This document shows positions 17,261 to 24,037 of a stretch of DNA of 44,818 nt, one piece after another. Origin of the DNA: PBB1 sp043738425 (GTDB lineage Bacteria > Pseudomonadota > Gammaproteobacteria > Burkholderiales > Burkholderiaceae_C); the NCBI GenBank assembly GCA_043738425.1, contig JAYUGJ010000098.1, positions 1-44,818 of the forward strand, read 5' to 3'. Made by a program: the position numbers and the translations under genes. A model generated the notes under the pieces. The model was not told where the DNA came from, did no database searches, and saw nothing but the letters and a program-made list of their open reading frames with translations. Each line of letters opens with the position of its first letter. Position 1 is the first letter of the stretch.

Positions 17261-17382
17261 GTCGGCCCCTCGGTCGATGCGTACATCACCCGATCCCCCA
17301 AGGGGATGCCGGCCGGCTTGGGAGCGGCCCGGCGCTCGCCCGGCGCTTCAGTCATCGCGGCGCACGTCGTCATGTCGGCCCC
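17257..17382. repeat. 13-bp direct repeats bounding a 100-bp insertion between flgB and flgC
   Basis: TCATGTCGGCCCC occurs at 17257-17269 (flgC start codon plus leader) and again at 17370-17382 (flgB stop codon plus last codons). Between them lies 100 bp that includes a REP-like GC-rich palindromic stretch (17294-17333) resembling 570-612. The simplest reading is insertion of a small element that duplicated the target, or a local tandem duplication followed by divergence. Confidence 0.7.
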
Positions 17383-17846
17383 CTGATCGCATCGAGCATC
17401 GTGCGCGAGTTGCTGGTGATGAAGCGCAGCGTGGCTTCGTACTTCACTGCGTTGTCGGCGAAGCTGGCGCGTTCGCGGTCCATGTCGACCGTGTTGTTGT
17501 CGAGGCTGGTTTGGCTGGCGGTTGAATACATCAGGTCGCTGCTGCCGAGCGTGCTGGTCGATACGAAATGAGGCTGGCTGATGTGGCCGGCTTGCGTGGT
17601 GTGCAACAAGCTCGCGGCAGCGCCGCTTGCGGCCGCGGTCGCACCGACACCGCCACCGCCACCGCCACCTTGCTGGCCCACCGCATGGCGCAGCGCCTGC
17701 GCAAAGTTCATGTCGCGCGACACATAGCCCGGCGTGTCGGCGTTCGCGATGTTGCTGGCGATCAGCCGCTGTCGCTCAGCCCGCAGGCTCAAGGCCTGGC
17801 CTTGAAAGTCGAGCGCGCTGCTGGCAGCGATCAACGGGTTGCTCAT
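17370..17846 (-). CDS. flgB: Flagellar proximal rod protein FlgB
   Basis: I place the start at the ATG at 17846, preceded by a strong GGAGGTG ribosome-binding site, giving 158 aa; an upstream in-frame start at 17876 lacks one. The protein starts MSNPLIAASSALDFQGQALS, with IASNIANADTPGYVSRDMNFAQAL following. It ends NNTVDMDRERASFADNAVKYEATLRFI, the FlgB C-terminal signature. A Gly-rich loop (QQGGGGGGGVGA) sits in the variable middle. FlgB is the first rod gene of the operon and is divergent from flgA; the shared upstream region 17847-17986 must carry both promoters. Confidence 0.96.
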   Translation of the reverse strand: MSNPLIAASSALDFQGQALSLRAERQRLIASNIANADTPGYVSRDMNFAQALRHAVGQQGGGGGGGVGATAAASGAAASLLHTTQAGHISQPHFVSTSTLGSSDLMYSTASQTSLDNNTVDMDRERASFADNAVKYEATLRFITSNSRTMLDAIRGPT

Positions 17847-17986
17847 GTCGCACCTCCGAAAGCCCAACCGGGGCATGGGCGTTCATTCATTGTGCGAACG
17901 CGCTCGGCCGACAAAGCGAAGAACAGCAGCCCGAATCACCGCCATTTCTGCGCCGTGCGCAGCATCGGCAACTGAACAATCGCGCC
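17847..17986. promoter_or_regulatory. Divergent intergenic region between flgB and flgA
   Basis: This 140-bp region separates divergently transcribed flgB and flgA, so both promoters should lie here. The flgB Shine-Dalgarno sequence is at 17850-17858. I could not find a convincing sigma-28 or sigma-54 element, and I do not claim an FlhDC box. Location alone supports the regulatory call. Confidence 0.5.
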
Positions 17987-18955
17987 ATGAAATTTGCGTG
18001 GGCATGCGGTTGGCTGGTGGCGCATCTATGGCGTCAGCTGTGGCGTCATTTATGGCGTCATTTATGGCGTCAGCTGCGGCGTCAGCTGTGGCGTCATGCC
18101 TGGTGTCAGGCAAAGCGATGTGTATGGCGTCATGCATCGCCCCGTGCGCTGCGCCATGCACGATTTCTTTCGCCACGTCACCCATCGCACCCCAGCGTGC
18201 AGCCATCGACATGGCGCACATCGGCGGCAGCGTGTGCAGTGGCTGTTTCGTCGTGCATGCCGAACGCCCACGCGGTCCAAAGCGCCGCCCTGCAAGGCAC
18301 TGCGGTCGATGCCGCGCTGATCGAGCAAGTGCGCGCCCTGACCTCGCGCGCGGCGCGCACCGCCACCGCACACTTGCAAGCCGACGCGGGCAGCGCACCG
18401 CGCATCGACATCGCAGTCGGCGTGCTCGATGCGCGGCTGAAGCTTGCACCGTGTCTGCGTATCGAACCCTATGTGCCCACTGGCGTGCGGCTGTGGGGAC
18501 GTGCGCGCATCGGCCTGCGCTGCATCGAAGGCGCGCGGCGCTGGAACGTCTATTTGCCGGTCACCGTGCATGCGTACGGCACCGCGTGGGTCGCCGCGGC
18601 AGCGCTGGCGGACGGCACCACGCTGCAAGCGGCCGACGTCACCGCGGCTGAAGTCGACCTGGCCGAGGATGCGGGTGCAGTGATCACCACCCAGGCGCTG
18701 GCGGTCGGGCGGGTGCTTGCCCGGCCGCTAGCCGCCGGCCGCGCCCTGCGCATGGCCGACTTCAAACCACGCCTGTGGTTTGCCGCGGGCGACACCGTGC
18801 GCGTGCTCGCCACCGGAGTCGGTTTCAGCGTGGCCAGCAGCGGCCAGGCGCTGACCGCAGGCCTCGAAGGCCAGGCCGCGCGCGTGCGGACCGACAGCGG
18901 GCAGGTAGTGGTCGGCATGCCGGTTGCGGCACGGCAAATTGAAATTGCGTTGTGA
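17987..18955 (+). CDS. flgA: Flagellar P-ring chaperone FlgA, unusual N-terminus
   Basis: From the ATG at 17987 the protein has 322 aa. Residues from about 105 on are clear FlgA: LKLAPCLRIEPYVPTGVRLWGRARIGLRC, then VNVYLPV-like WNVYLPVTVHAYGTAWVAA and the SAF-type C-terminus (ALADGTTLQAADV ... RALRMADFKPRLWFAAGDTVRV ... GQVVVGMPVAARQIEIAL). A plausible export signal ending PNAHA lies only just before the conserved part, at about nt 18220-18275. Before it, a 12-bp tandem array encodes odd Leu-Trp-Arg-His repeats in this frame, whereas the next frame over reads as hydrophobic Met-Ala-Ser repeats. The true start is therefore uncertain, and a frameshift or non-ATG start near 18230 is possible. 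FlgA escorts FlgI in the periplasm. Confidence 0.85.
   Translation: MKFAWACGWLVAHLWRQLWRHLWRHLWRQLRRQLWRHAWCQAKRCVWRHASPRALRHARFLSPRHPSHPSVQPSTWRTSAAACAVAVSSCMPNAHAVQSAALQGTAVDAALIEQVRALTSRAARTATAHLQADAGSAPRIDIAVGVLDARLKLAPCLRIEPYVPTGVRLWGRARIGLRCIEGARRWNVYLPVTVHAYGTAWVAAAALADGTTLQAADVTAAEVDLAEDAGAVITTQALAVGRVLARPLAAGRALRMADFKPRLWFAAGDTVRVLATGVGFSVASSGQALTAGLEGQAARVRTDSGQVVVGMPVAARQIEIAL
18025..18110. repeat. 12-bp tandem repeat in the 5' part of flgA
   Basis: About seven 12-bp units with consensus TTATGGCGTCA(T/G) are visible, and a further isolated unit lies at 18122-18133. The core GCGTCA and the 12-bp period match the arrays at 1527-1580 and 1898-2018, though the flanking positions of the unit differ. 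Confidence 0.85.
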
Positions 18956-19128
18956 CCACGCGCTTCTTTTGATCTGACTGGCTGTGGGCACGCCATGCCG
19001 GGTTGCGGCTTGGCTGTGGGGCCACTCGGCGGCGGCGAAAGTTCGGTTTTTTGTGCTGGCCGATGGCAGTCTCGCCGTCGATTCGGTGGTGGGTGTGTTT
19101 CTTTTTTTGCTGGTGATGCTGCTTGAGA

Positions 19129-19264
19129 CCGCGCCGGGTTCTGCCCCGGCGGGCGGGTAACTTTGGCTACGCCGAAACTTCGTTTTCTTCTGCTGGTCCA
19201 GCAGAAAGTCACCAAAGAAGAAGAACTCCACACCAGCCGACTTGGGTGTCACGCTGCGGCTACA
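19129..19264. repeat. Left arm of a large imperfect inverted repeat
   Basis: This arm reads CCGCGCCGGGTT... through GGCGGGCGGGTAACTTT to CGCTGCGGCTACA. Its reverse complement appears, with indels, at 19483-19596. It contains an internal near-perfect hairpin, TTCTGCTGG-T-CCAGCAGAA, at about 19187-19207. The phrase around GGGCGGGTAACTTT is one I associate with dispersed intergenic repeats of Comamonadaceae; I cannot check this here. Confidence 0.8.
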
Positions 19265-19482
19265 CACTTACTTCAGCGGCTCTGGCACGAGAACATTCGC
19301 CGAACTGCGTGGCCGGTTTCCTCGCTCATGTTCAGCCGCTTGTTATTGGCACAGCTCGGCCTGCGGCCATCGTGGCGATGAACCGCAGGTTCAAGCTGTA
19401 GCGACCATTGGTTCTGCCGATTAGCGCGGTGACCGGTGCGTAATTCGTCGTGCGTTCGGTGCCTGAGCCTCGGCCGTAGGCC

Positions 19483-19596
19483 TGTAGCCGCAGCGTGACA
19501 CCCAACTCGGCTGGTGTTGAGGTCGTTTGTTTTGGTGACGTTTATTTGGACCAGCAAATAAAAGTTACCCGCCCGCCGGGGCGGAACCCGGCGCGG
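19483..19596. repeat. Right arm of the large imperfect inverted repeat
   Basis: Reverse-complement partner of 19129-19264. Matching blocks include TGTAGCCGCAGCGTGACACC, GGCTGGTGTTGAGG and AAGTTACCCGCCCGCCGGGG. It has its own internal hairpin around TTATTTGGACCAGCAAATAA, whose sequence differs from the left-arm hairpin while keeping the pairing. That suggests structure is maintained. Confidence 0.8.
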
Positions 19597-19729
19597 TGCA
19601 ACGCAAGTCAGCAGAAGTGCGAAAACTGAAGCCGGGCTGGGCGACCCTGAGCCGACAAAAACGCCAACCGGTCGGCAAACCCACAACATCACGGCATCTC
19701 CACGCCGTCAACTGGCTGCCGCGGCACTG

Positions 19730-19738
19730 CCCCCCCCC
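19730..19738. repeat. Poly-C tract upstream of the flgM promoter
   Basis: Nine consecutive C residues, followed by A and five more C residues, lie about 37 bp upstream of the -35 element of the flgM sigma-28 promoter. Homopolymers of this length can change by slippage. Whether this one varies or matters is unknown. Confidence 0.8.
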
Positions 19739-19774
19739 ACCCCCTGTTCGCGGGGGTCGCCCACCACAAACACC

Positions 19775-19801
19775 TAAAGTCATCTTTGAAGCGGCCGAAA
19801 T
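19775..19801 (+). promoter_or_regulatory. Sigma-28 (FliA) promoter of flgM
   Basis: TAAAGTCA (19775-19782), 11 nt, then GCCGAAAT (19794-19801). The enterobacterial sigma-28 consensus is TAAAGTTT-N11-GCCGATAA, so spacing is exact and 13 of 16 consensus positions match. It lies 51 bp upstream of the flgM ATG, with the AGGAG ribosome-binding site at 19842-19846. This predicts late-class expression of flgM and probably flgN. Confidence 0.85.
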
Positions 19802-19852
19802 TTGGATCATGTTGAACAGGTCGCTCGCTACGGGACCCGTCAGGAGAAGCAC

Positions 19853-20182
19853 ATGAAAATCGCAAACTCGACAGACAAATTGGCACCGCTGCCAGCACCC
19901 GCGCCTGCCGGTGTCGCACAAGCGGCCAGCACCGGCGCGGTCGACGCGGTGGCCGCGATCAAGGCGGTCGAGGCCAGCGCGCAGGTCGCGTTGTCGAGCA
20001 CCGCCACCGAATTGCGCGCACCTGCCGACCGCGTGTCCGGCGGCTTCGATGCAGCCAAAGTCGCACGCATCGCGCAGGCCATCGAGCGCGGTGAATTCAA
20101 GGTCGATGCGGGTGCCATTGCCGACAAACTGATCGCCAACGCGGCCGAGCTGCTGGACAACGTACCGGCCGACAAGCCGTGA
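19853..20182 (+). CDS. flgM: Anti-sigma-28 factor FlgM
   Basis: The ATG at 19853 is preceded by AGGAG at optimal spacing and gives 109 aa; an in-frame start at 19802 lies on the -10 element and is not used. The N-terminal half is flexible and Ala/Pro-rich (MKIANSTDKLAPLPAPAPAG). The C-terminal half carries the FlgM sigma-binding pattern FDAAKVARIAQAIERGEFKVDAGAIADKLI. FlgM holds sigma-28 inactive until the hook-basal body is complete and is then exported. It is driven by its own sigma-28 promoter, a negative feedback loop, and is followed by a flgN-like gene. Confidence 0.95.
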   Translation: MKIANSTDKLAPLPAPAPAGVAQAASTGAVDAVAAIKAVEASAQVALSSTATELRAPADRVSGGFDAAKVARIAQAIERGEFKVDAGAIADKLIANAAELLDNVPADKP

Positions 20183-20327
20183 TTCGCTGCTGATTGGCTG
20201 CGTTCGGTGGACCACCTGGCCGTTACGGCAAGACGCGGCACGGCACGCCAAGCTACGTCGCGCCAAGGCACCACGCAACGACGCAACCCCCCATTCCATA
20301 TTCCACATTCCTCGCATCGCAACCACC

Positions 20328-20798
20328 ATGAACTCGCAGCCGTCGAATGCTTCGCCACTGGACGCCGCGGCGTCCGATGTGCCCTCTGCGAACTCAACCG
20401 CCCACGCCAGTACGGCTGCCGGCGCGCCAGACGCCCATGACCCGCAACTGGAAGCCACACTCGGCCAGGTCGAAACCCAATTGACCTTATTGGCCGACGC
20501 GATGCGCAGCCACAACGCGCTGCAAATCGATACCCATGCCAGCGAACTGCACCGCGCCCTCAGCATTGCGGTCGAACACTTTTCACACGCCGCCCGTACC
20601 CGACCGGTGCCCCCCGCACTGCGCAGCCGCCTGGCCAAAGCCGGCGGCAACGTCGCCGCCCAACGCGAAAGCCTGGCCCGCGCCATGGCGTCGCTCGACC
20701 GCGCGATCGACGTGCTGTTGGCACGCGAACCCCTGACGGTGTATTCGGCGCAAGGCGGTGCCGACCGGGTCGCGCGCAGCGGGGCGTTGCTGGCTTGA
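20328..20798 (+). CDS. flgN: FlgN-like flagellar export chaperone
   Basis: The 156-aa protein has a disordered first 40 residues rich in Ser/Ala, followed by a predominantly helical region with LEATLGQVETQLTLLADAMRSHNALQI and a later amphipathic helix (GGNVAAQRESLARAMASLDRAIDVLL). That is the FlgN pattern. FlgN chaperones FlgK and FlgL, both encoded in this window, for export. Sequence conservation in this family is weak. The call rests on fold pattern plus position 145 bp after flgM, the usual flgMN order. Confidence 0.8.
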   Translation: MNSQPSNASPLDAAASDVPSANSTAHASTAAGAPDAHDPQLEATLGQVETQLTLLADAMRSHNALQIDTHASELHRALSIAVEHFSHAARTRPVPPALRSRLAKAGGNVAAQRESLARAMASLDRAIDVLLAREPLTVYSAQGGADRVARSGALLA

Positions 20799-20843
20799 GG
20801 TGTTTTGGACGCGCGGCACTTGCCCCTGCACACACGGCAAATG

Positions 20844-20951
20844 GTGAAAAACGATAGACCTGCCCCACTTTCCCCATGCACGGCGAATCGTGAAAAACAA
20901 TAGACCTGACCCCGCTTTTCCCATGTAGAGCCGTGGGGTCAGGTATTTCAC
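20844..20951. repeat. REP-like motif cluster (GTGAAAAACNATAGACCTG)
   Basis: GTGAAAAACGATAGACCTGC at 20844-20863 and GTGAAAAACAATAGACCTGA at 20890-20909, each followed by CCCC, are direct repeats 46 bp apart. GGGGTCAGGTATTTCAC at 20935-20951 is a shortened copy in inverted orientation. The motif resembles the ends of REP-type elements associated with RAYT (Y1 transposase) families; no transposase gene is present here. Related motifs occur at 10259-10270, 21957-22100 and 24438-24449. Confidence 0.7.
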
Positions 20952-20966
20952 ATTGCATCGCACGTC

Positions 20967-21800
20967 GTGGCCGCAGGTCGCTTGCAGGTCAACACCTCGC
21001 TTTTTACGCACTTGCCACGCAACCTCCCGCCGGCCGCTATCAACAGTTACGCCACTCAGGACGGACCCAACTTGCAGGCCATCGCCTTACTCATATCCAC
21101 TTGGGACGACCGAACGCTGTTGTGGCTGAACCAGTTCATGTTTCGTTGGCCATGGCTTTACAGGGGCAGCAAATGGTTGGTCGGCGGCGAAGGGCACATC
21201 GTCAAGTTCGTGCCGATCGTGCTGGTGATTTGCTGGCTTTGGTTCAAACCAGAACCTCGGCGGAAATGGTTGCGGCCGCTGCTGCTCGACGCGTTAACCA
21301 GTGGCGTTGTTGCCTTGGTGGTCGGCCGGGTTTTGGCACTGGCGTTGCCGTTTCGTGATCGCCCGTTCAGCCGCGGCGATTTGGCGTTTGCGCTGCCTGA
21401 TGTCGAAAACGGCCTGCGCACCTGGAGCTCCTTTCCGAGCGACCACGCTGTCTTGGCGTTCGCGTTGGCCGCATCGCTAGCCCGCATTTCGCCGGGCATG
21501 GGGCTGTGCATCGGCATCCACTCGCTGGTCATCGTGTGCCTGCCGCGCATTTACCTGGGCTTGCACTACCCGTCCGATGTCGCTGGCGGCGCACTGATCG
21601 GCGCAACCTGCGCCTGGGCAGTGTCTTCGCTGGCTGCGCGCAGCACGCTGAACCGCTCGCTGATGGAGATTGAACGCACGCGGCCCGCTGCGTTCTACAC
21701 AGCCGGGTTCCTGCTGCTGTTTTCGATCACCGAAATGTTCAACGGCTTTCGCACGCTGGCCGTTTTTTTCTTCCGGATGCTCAGGCCGGTGTTCGGCTGA
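20967..21800 (+). CDS. PAP2-family membrane phosphatase (undecaprenyl-diphosphatase-like)
   Basis: Read from the GTG at 20967 the protein is 277 aa, but the start is uncertain: no clear ribosome-binding site is visible and the first conserved segment is ISTWDDRTLLWLNQF, near nt 21096. The three PAP2 phosphatase motifs are recognisable: RDRPF (motif 1 core), FPSDHAVL (motif 2 with the catalytic His) and PRIYLGLHYPSDV (motif 3 with His and Asp). Several hydrophobic segments surround them, and a further one (AAFYTAGFLLLFSITEMF) near the C-terminus indicates an inner-membrane enzyme. Members dephosphorylate lipid pyrophosphates such as undecaprenyl diphosphate; the exact substrate is not deducible. 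Codon use is visibly less GC-biased than in the flagellar genes. Confidence 0.85.
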   Translation: MAAGRLQVNTSLFTHLPRNLPPAAINSYATQDGPNLQAIALLISTWDDRTLLWLNQFMFRWPWLYRGSKWLVGGEGHIVKFVPIVLVICWLWFKPEPRRKWLRPLLLDALTSGVVALVVGRVLALALPFRDRPFSRGDLAFALPDVENGLRTWSSFPSDHAVLAFALAASLARISPGMGLCIGIHSLVIVCLPRIYLGLHYPSDVAGGALIGATCAWAVSSLAARSTLNRSLMEIERTRPAAFYTAGFLLLFSITEMFNGFRTLAVFFFRMLRPVFG

Positions 21801-21950
21801 GATGGGTCGAACAGAGCGGCGTGGAGGTCGATTCATTTGCACGGGCCGAGAGTCGAATGAGACGTCTTTCATATGGCGGGCGAGTCACATTCAAACTGCA
21901 CCACGAATTGCGTGGGAGAAGACTTTGCGAGCTGAAGTGATGGGGTCAAG

Positions 21951-22145
21951 AGTGATGGGGTCACGTCTTTCATTTTTCACAAGCTCGGCGGTCTCAGCAA
22001 GTGACTGCAGCGCGACTTCGCGCTGCAAGTGTGATGGGGTCACGTCTTTCATTTTTCACAATCTCGAAAGAGTGATGTGGTCACGTCTTTCATTTTTCAC
22101 AAGCTCGGCGGTCTCAGCAAGTGACTGCAGCGCGACTTCGCGCTG
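21951..22145. repeat. 75-bp direct repeat with REP-like hairpins, 120-bp period
   Basis: 21951-22025 and 22071-22145 are identical except for one base (AGTGATGGGG versus AGTGATGTGG). Each contains GGTCACGTCTTTCATTTTTCAC and, 45 bp later, a perfect hairpin GCAGCGCGA-CTT-CGCGCTGC-type stem with a 3-4 base loop. A third partial copy (GTGATGGGGTCACGTCTTTC onward) lies at 22031-22060. This is a REP/BIME-like architecture related to 20844-20951. Confidence 0.9.
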
Positions 22146-22199
22146 TGCATTAATTCCACCAGGCTGCGAGGCGCGCAGTCGACTTTGCACGTGCAGCGG

Positions 22200-22243
22200 G
22201 CTTCCCCTTTGCCTTTGCCTTTGCCTTCCCCTTTGCCTTTGCT
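22200..22243. repeat. CTTTGC hexamer array
   Basis: Six or seven copies of CTTTGC, interrupted by CTTCCC. On the minus strand it would encode Lys-Ala/Lys-Gly repeats of a 31-codon frame with ATG at about 22245. This resembles histone-H1-like tails, but I see no support for it as a gene. Confidence 0.75.
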
Positions 22244-22335
22244 GGCATCCGCCGCCAATTTGACCGCGGTGAAACGGGGCTCGATCCAGTTCGATTCTGG
22301 GCAAACACTTCATCTCTTAACCATCGGATATCGAT

Positions 22336-23823
22336 TTGCCAAACCACCCACCTCGTCACACCGCGCGCCGCACCGATTACGCCACCGACCACCCGCGGTT
22401 GACGGTATGGACCAAGCTCAAGCGGTTTGATTTTTTGCTGCTGACGCAAAAAGAAATGCGCTTGCTGTTGTTACTCGCGCTGGCGTTGATTGCCCTGGCG
22501 TTGTGGTTTTTATTTGCAGTGATCTCACCGCCGCCGCCCAAGGTCATTCGCATTTCTACCGGCTCGCAAAGTGGTGCGTACTACCGCTTCGCCAACCAAT
22601 ACGCCGAGAAATTCAAACAGCACGGCATCACGTTGGAAGTGATGCCGTCGAATGGCTCGGTAGACAACCTGGCCCGTTTGAACGATGCCTCGGCGGACAA
22701 ATCGCAGCGCATTGATTTGGCGTTTGTGCAAGGCGGCGTGGGTAACGCGGCTGCCAACCCAGGGCTGGAAAGCCTTGCCAGCGTGGCGTTTGAGCCCATT
22801 TGGATTTTTTACCGAAGCTCTGCGTTCTCGAATGCGGCGAACGCGGCGGCTAAAGACGCTGACCCTGTCCACGGCCTGAACCACCTGTCTGACTTGGCGG
22901 GGAAAACCATTGCGATCGGCAGCGAGGGCAGCGGCGTGCGCGCGGTGGCACTCGAGTTTTTGAAGCTCAATCAAATCACCGACGCCAACGCCAAGCTGTT
23001 GCCTGCGGGCGGACTCGACGCAGTAACTGCGCTTGAAGCAGGCACGGTGGATGCGGTTTTTCTGGTCGCTGCCATCGAGTCGCCTGCGGTGCAAAAGGCG
23101 ATTGATCTGGGCCTCGCGCTTTACAGCTTCAACCAATCCGAGGCGTACACCCGCCAGTTTCCTTGGGCTGCGCAGATCACGCTGCCGCGCGGCGGCGCCA
23201 ACATGGCGCGCAACCTGCCCGCCAACGACGTGAGCCTGGTCGCCGCCACGGCCAACCTGGTGGCACGCGCTGATGTGCACCGATCAATCATGTATTTGGC
23301 GCTCGACATCGCCAGCGAAGTGCACCGCGTGCCCAATGCATTCAGTGCGGTCGGCGCTTTTCCAAATCAGAAGAATCTCGACTTCACCCAAAGCGATGAG
23401 TCGAAGCGCTACTTCGAAACCGGGCGGCCTTTTTTACAGCGCTACGTGCCTTTTTGGCTGGCTAATTTGCTCGAGCGCTTTTTGGTTTTGTTAGGCCCCA
23501 TTCTCGCTATCGGCTTTCCGCTGGTGAAACTTGGGCCGGCGCTGTTGAGCTGGAAAGAGCAGTCAGAACTGGCGCAGATTTACGACGAGGTGCTCGACAT
23601 CGAATACGGCCGACACGATGACCGCGCCTCAGTAGATAAAGCACTGGCGCGGCTAAGCGACATCGAGGAAGAGATTCCACGCCTCGGTCTGACTGCTCAT
23701 TTCTATACCAACATCTTCAGCTTGCGCGGCCATTTAGCCACCGCGCGGCGCAACATCCGCGGGCGCGCGGGGCTGTCGCTCGAAGAGCCGCGACTCGGCC
23801 GTGCAGCCTTTGAAGAAGATTGA
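22336..23823 (+). CDS. TAXI-family TRAP transporter solute-binding protein, membrane-anchored
   Basis: The longest frame starts with TTG at 22336 (495 aa); ATG at 22456 would cut into the first membrane helix, so the upstream start is preferred. A membrane segment at about 40-63 (RLLLLLALALIALALWFLFA) is followed by IRISTGSQSGAYYRFANQYAEKF, the TAXI signature, then VDNLARLNDASADKSQRIDLAFVQGG, GKTIAIGSEGSGVR and GTVDAVFLVAAIESPAVQ. A second hydrophobic segment at about 385-410 is followed by a charged, probably cytoplasmic C-terminal region with coiled-coil character. Unlike periplasmic binding proteins, this one is anchored at both ends, and no TRAP permease gene is adjacent. The ligand is unknown. 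Confidence 0.88.
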   Translation: MPNHPPRHTARRTDYATDHPRLTVWTKLKRFDFLLLTQKEMRLLLLLALALIALALWFLFAVISPPPPKVIRISTGSQSGAYYRFANQYAEKFKQHGITLEVMPSNGSVDNLARLNDASADKSQRIDLAFVQGGVGNAAANPGLESLASVAFEPIWIFYRSSAFSNAANAAAKDADPVHGLNHLSDLAGKTIAIGSEGSGVRAVALEFLKLNQITDANAKLLPAGGLDAVTALEAGTVDAVFLVAAIESPAVQKAIDLGLALYSFNQSEAYTRQFPWAAQITLPRGGANMARNLPANDVSLVAATANLVARADVHRSIMYLALDIASEVHRVPNAFSAVGAFPNQKNLDFTQSDESKRYFETGRPFLQRYVPFWLANLLERFLVLLGPILAIGFPLVKLGPALLSWKEQSELAQIYDEVLDIEYGRHDDRASVDKALARLSDIEEEIPRLGLTAHFYTNIFSLRGHLATARRNIRGRAGLSLEEPRLGRAAFEED

Positions 23824-24037
23824 TCGGCACGGCCCACCGCGCCATGTCGCTCGCCACGGGGCTAGACGCTTTCCAGGCGTCATGCTGAACAAGTCCGAGC
23901 TGATGCCACTGCCGTGCGGTTCGTCCAGCGGACATCACGCAGCTGCACCGCTGCGGTAACCTCATCCGATCGAGTCGATGCGGTTGCTACCCATTAGCCG
24001 CGAATCCACCACTATCAACCGAGCACACGCACTGCCG

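Larger units (their letters stand above)
18956..19852. other. Gene-free 0.9 kb between flgA and flgM
   Basis: No reading frame here resembles a protein. The stretch contains a large imperfect inverted repeat (19129-19264 and 19483-19596), T-rich tracts around 19050-19110, a nine-base poly-C run at 19730-19738, a small hairpin (ACCCCC/GGGGGT, 19739-19757) and the sigma-28 promoter of flgM at 19775-19801. Confidence 0.7.
21801..22335. other. Gene-free repeat-rich region
   Basis: No convincing gene is present. It holds a 75-bp direct repeat with 120-bp period (21951-22025 and 22071-22145), a third partial copy (22031-22060), and a CTTTGC hexamer array (22200-22243). A T-arm-like tRNA fragment (TCCAGTTCGATTCTGGG, about 22283-22299) also occurs without the rest of a tRNA. 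Confidence 0.7.

Noticed and set aside
17847..17986. FlhDC boxes or a sigma-28 promoter between flgB and flgA
   Set aside because: GCCGAT words occur but no TAAA lies 15 bp upstream, and FlhDC sites are too degenerate to call by eye.
21951..22145. A CRISPR array because of the regular 120-bp spacing
   Set aside because: Only two full copies plus one partial are present, the repeats are too long, the spacer is not unique sequence of CRISPR size, and no cas genes are near.
22150..22249. A Lys/Ala-rich micro-gene on the minus strand with an ATG at about 22245
   Set aside because: It consists almost only of the CTTTGC array translated, with no convincing ribosome-binding site and no conserved context.
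22283..22299. A tRNA T-arm-like hairpin (TCCAG-TTCGATT-CTGGG)
   Set aside because: No acceptor stem, D arm or anticodon arm can be built upstream, and no CCA follows. It is at best a fragment, and may be chance.
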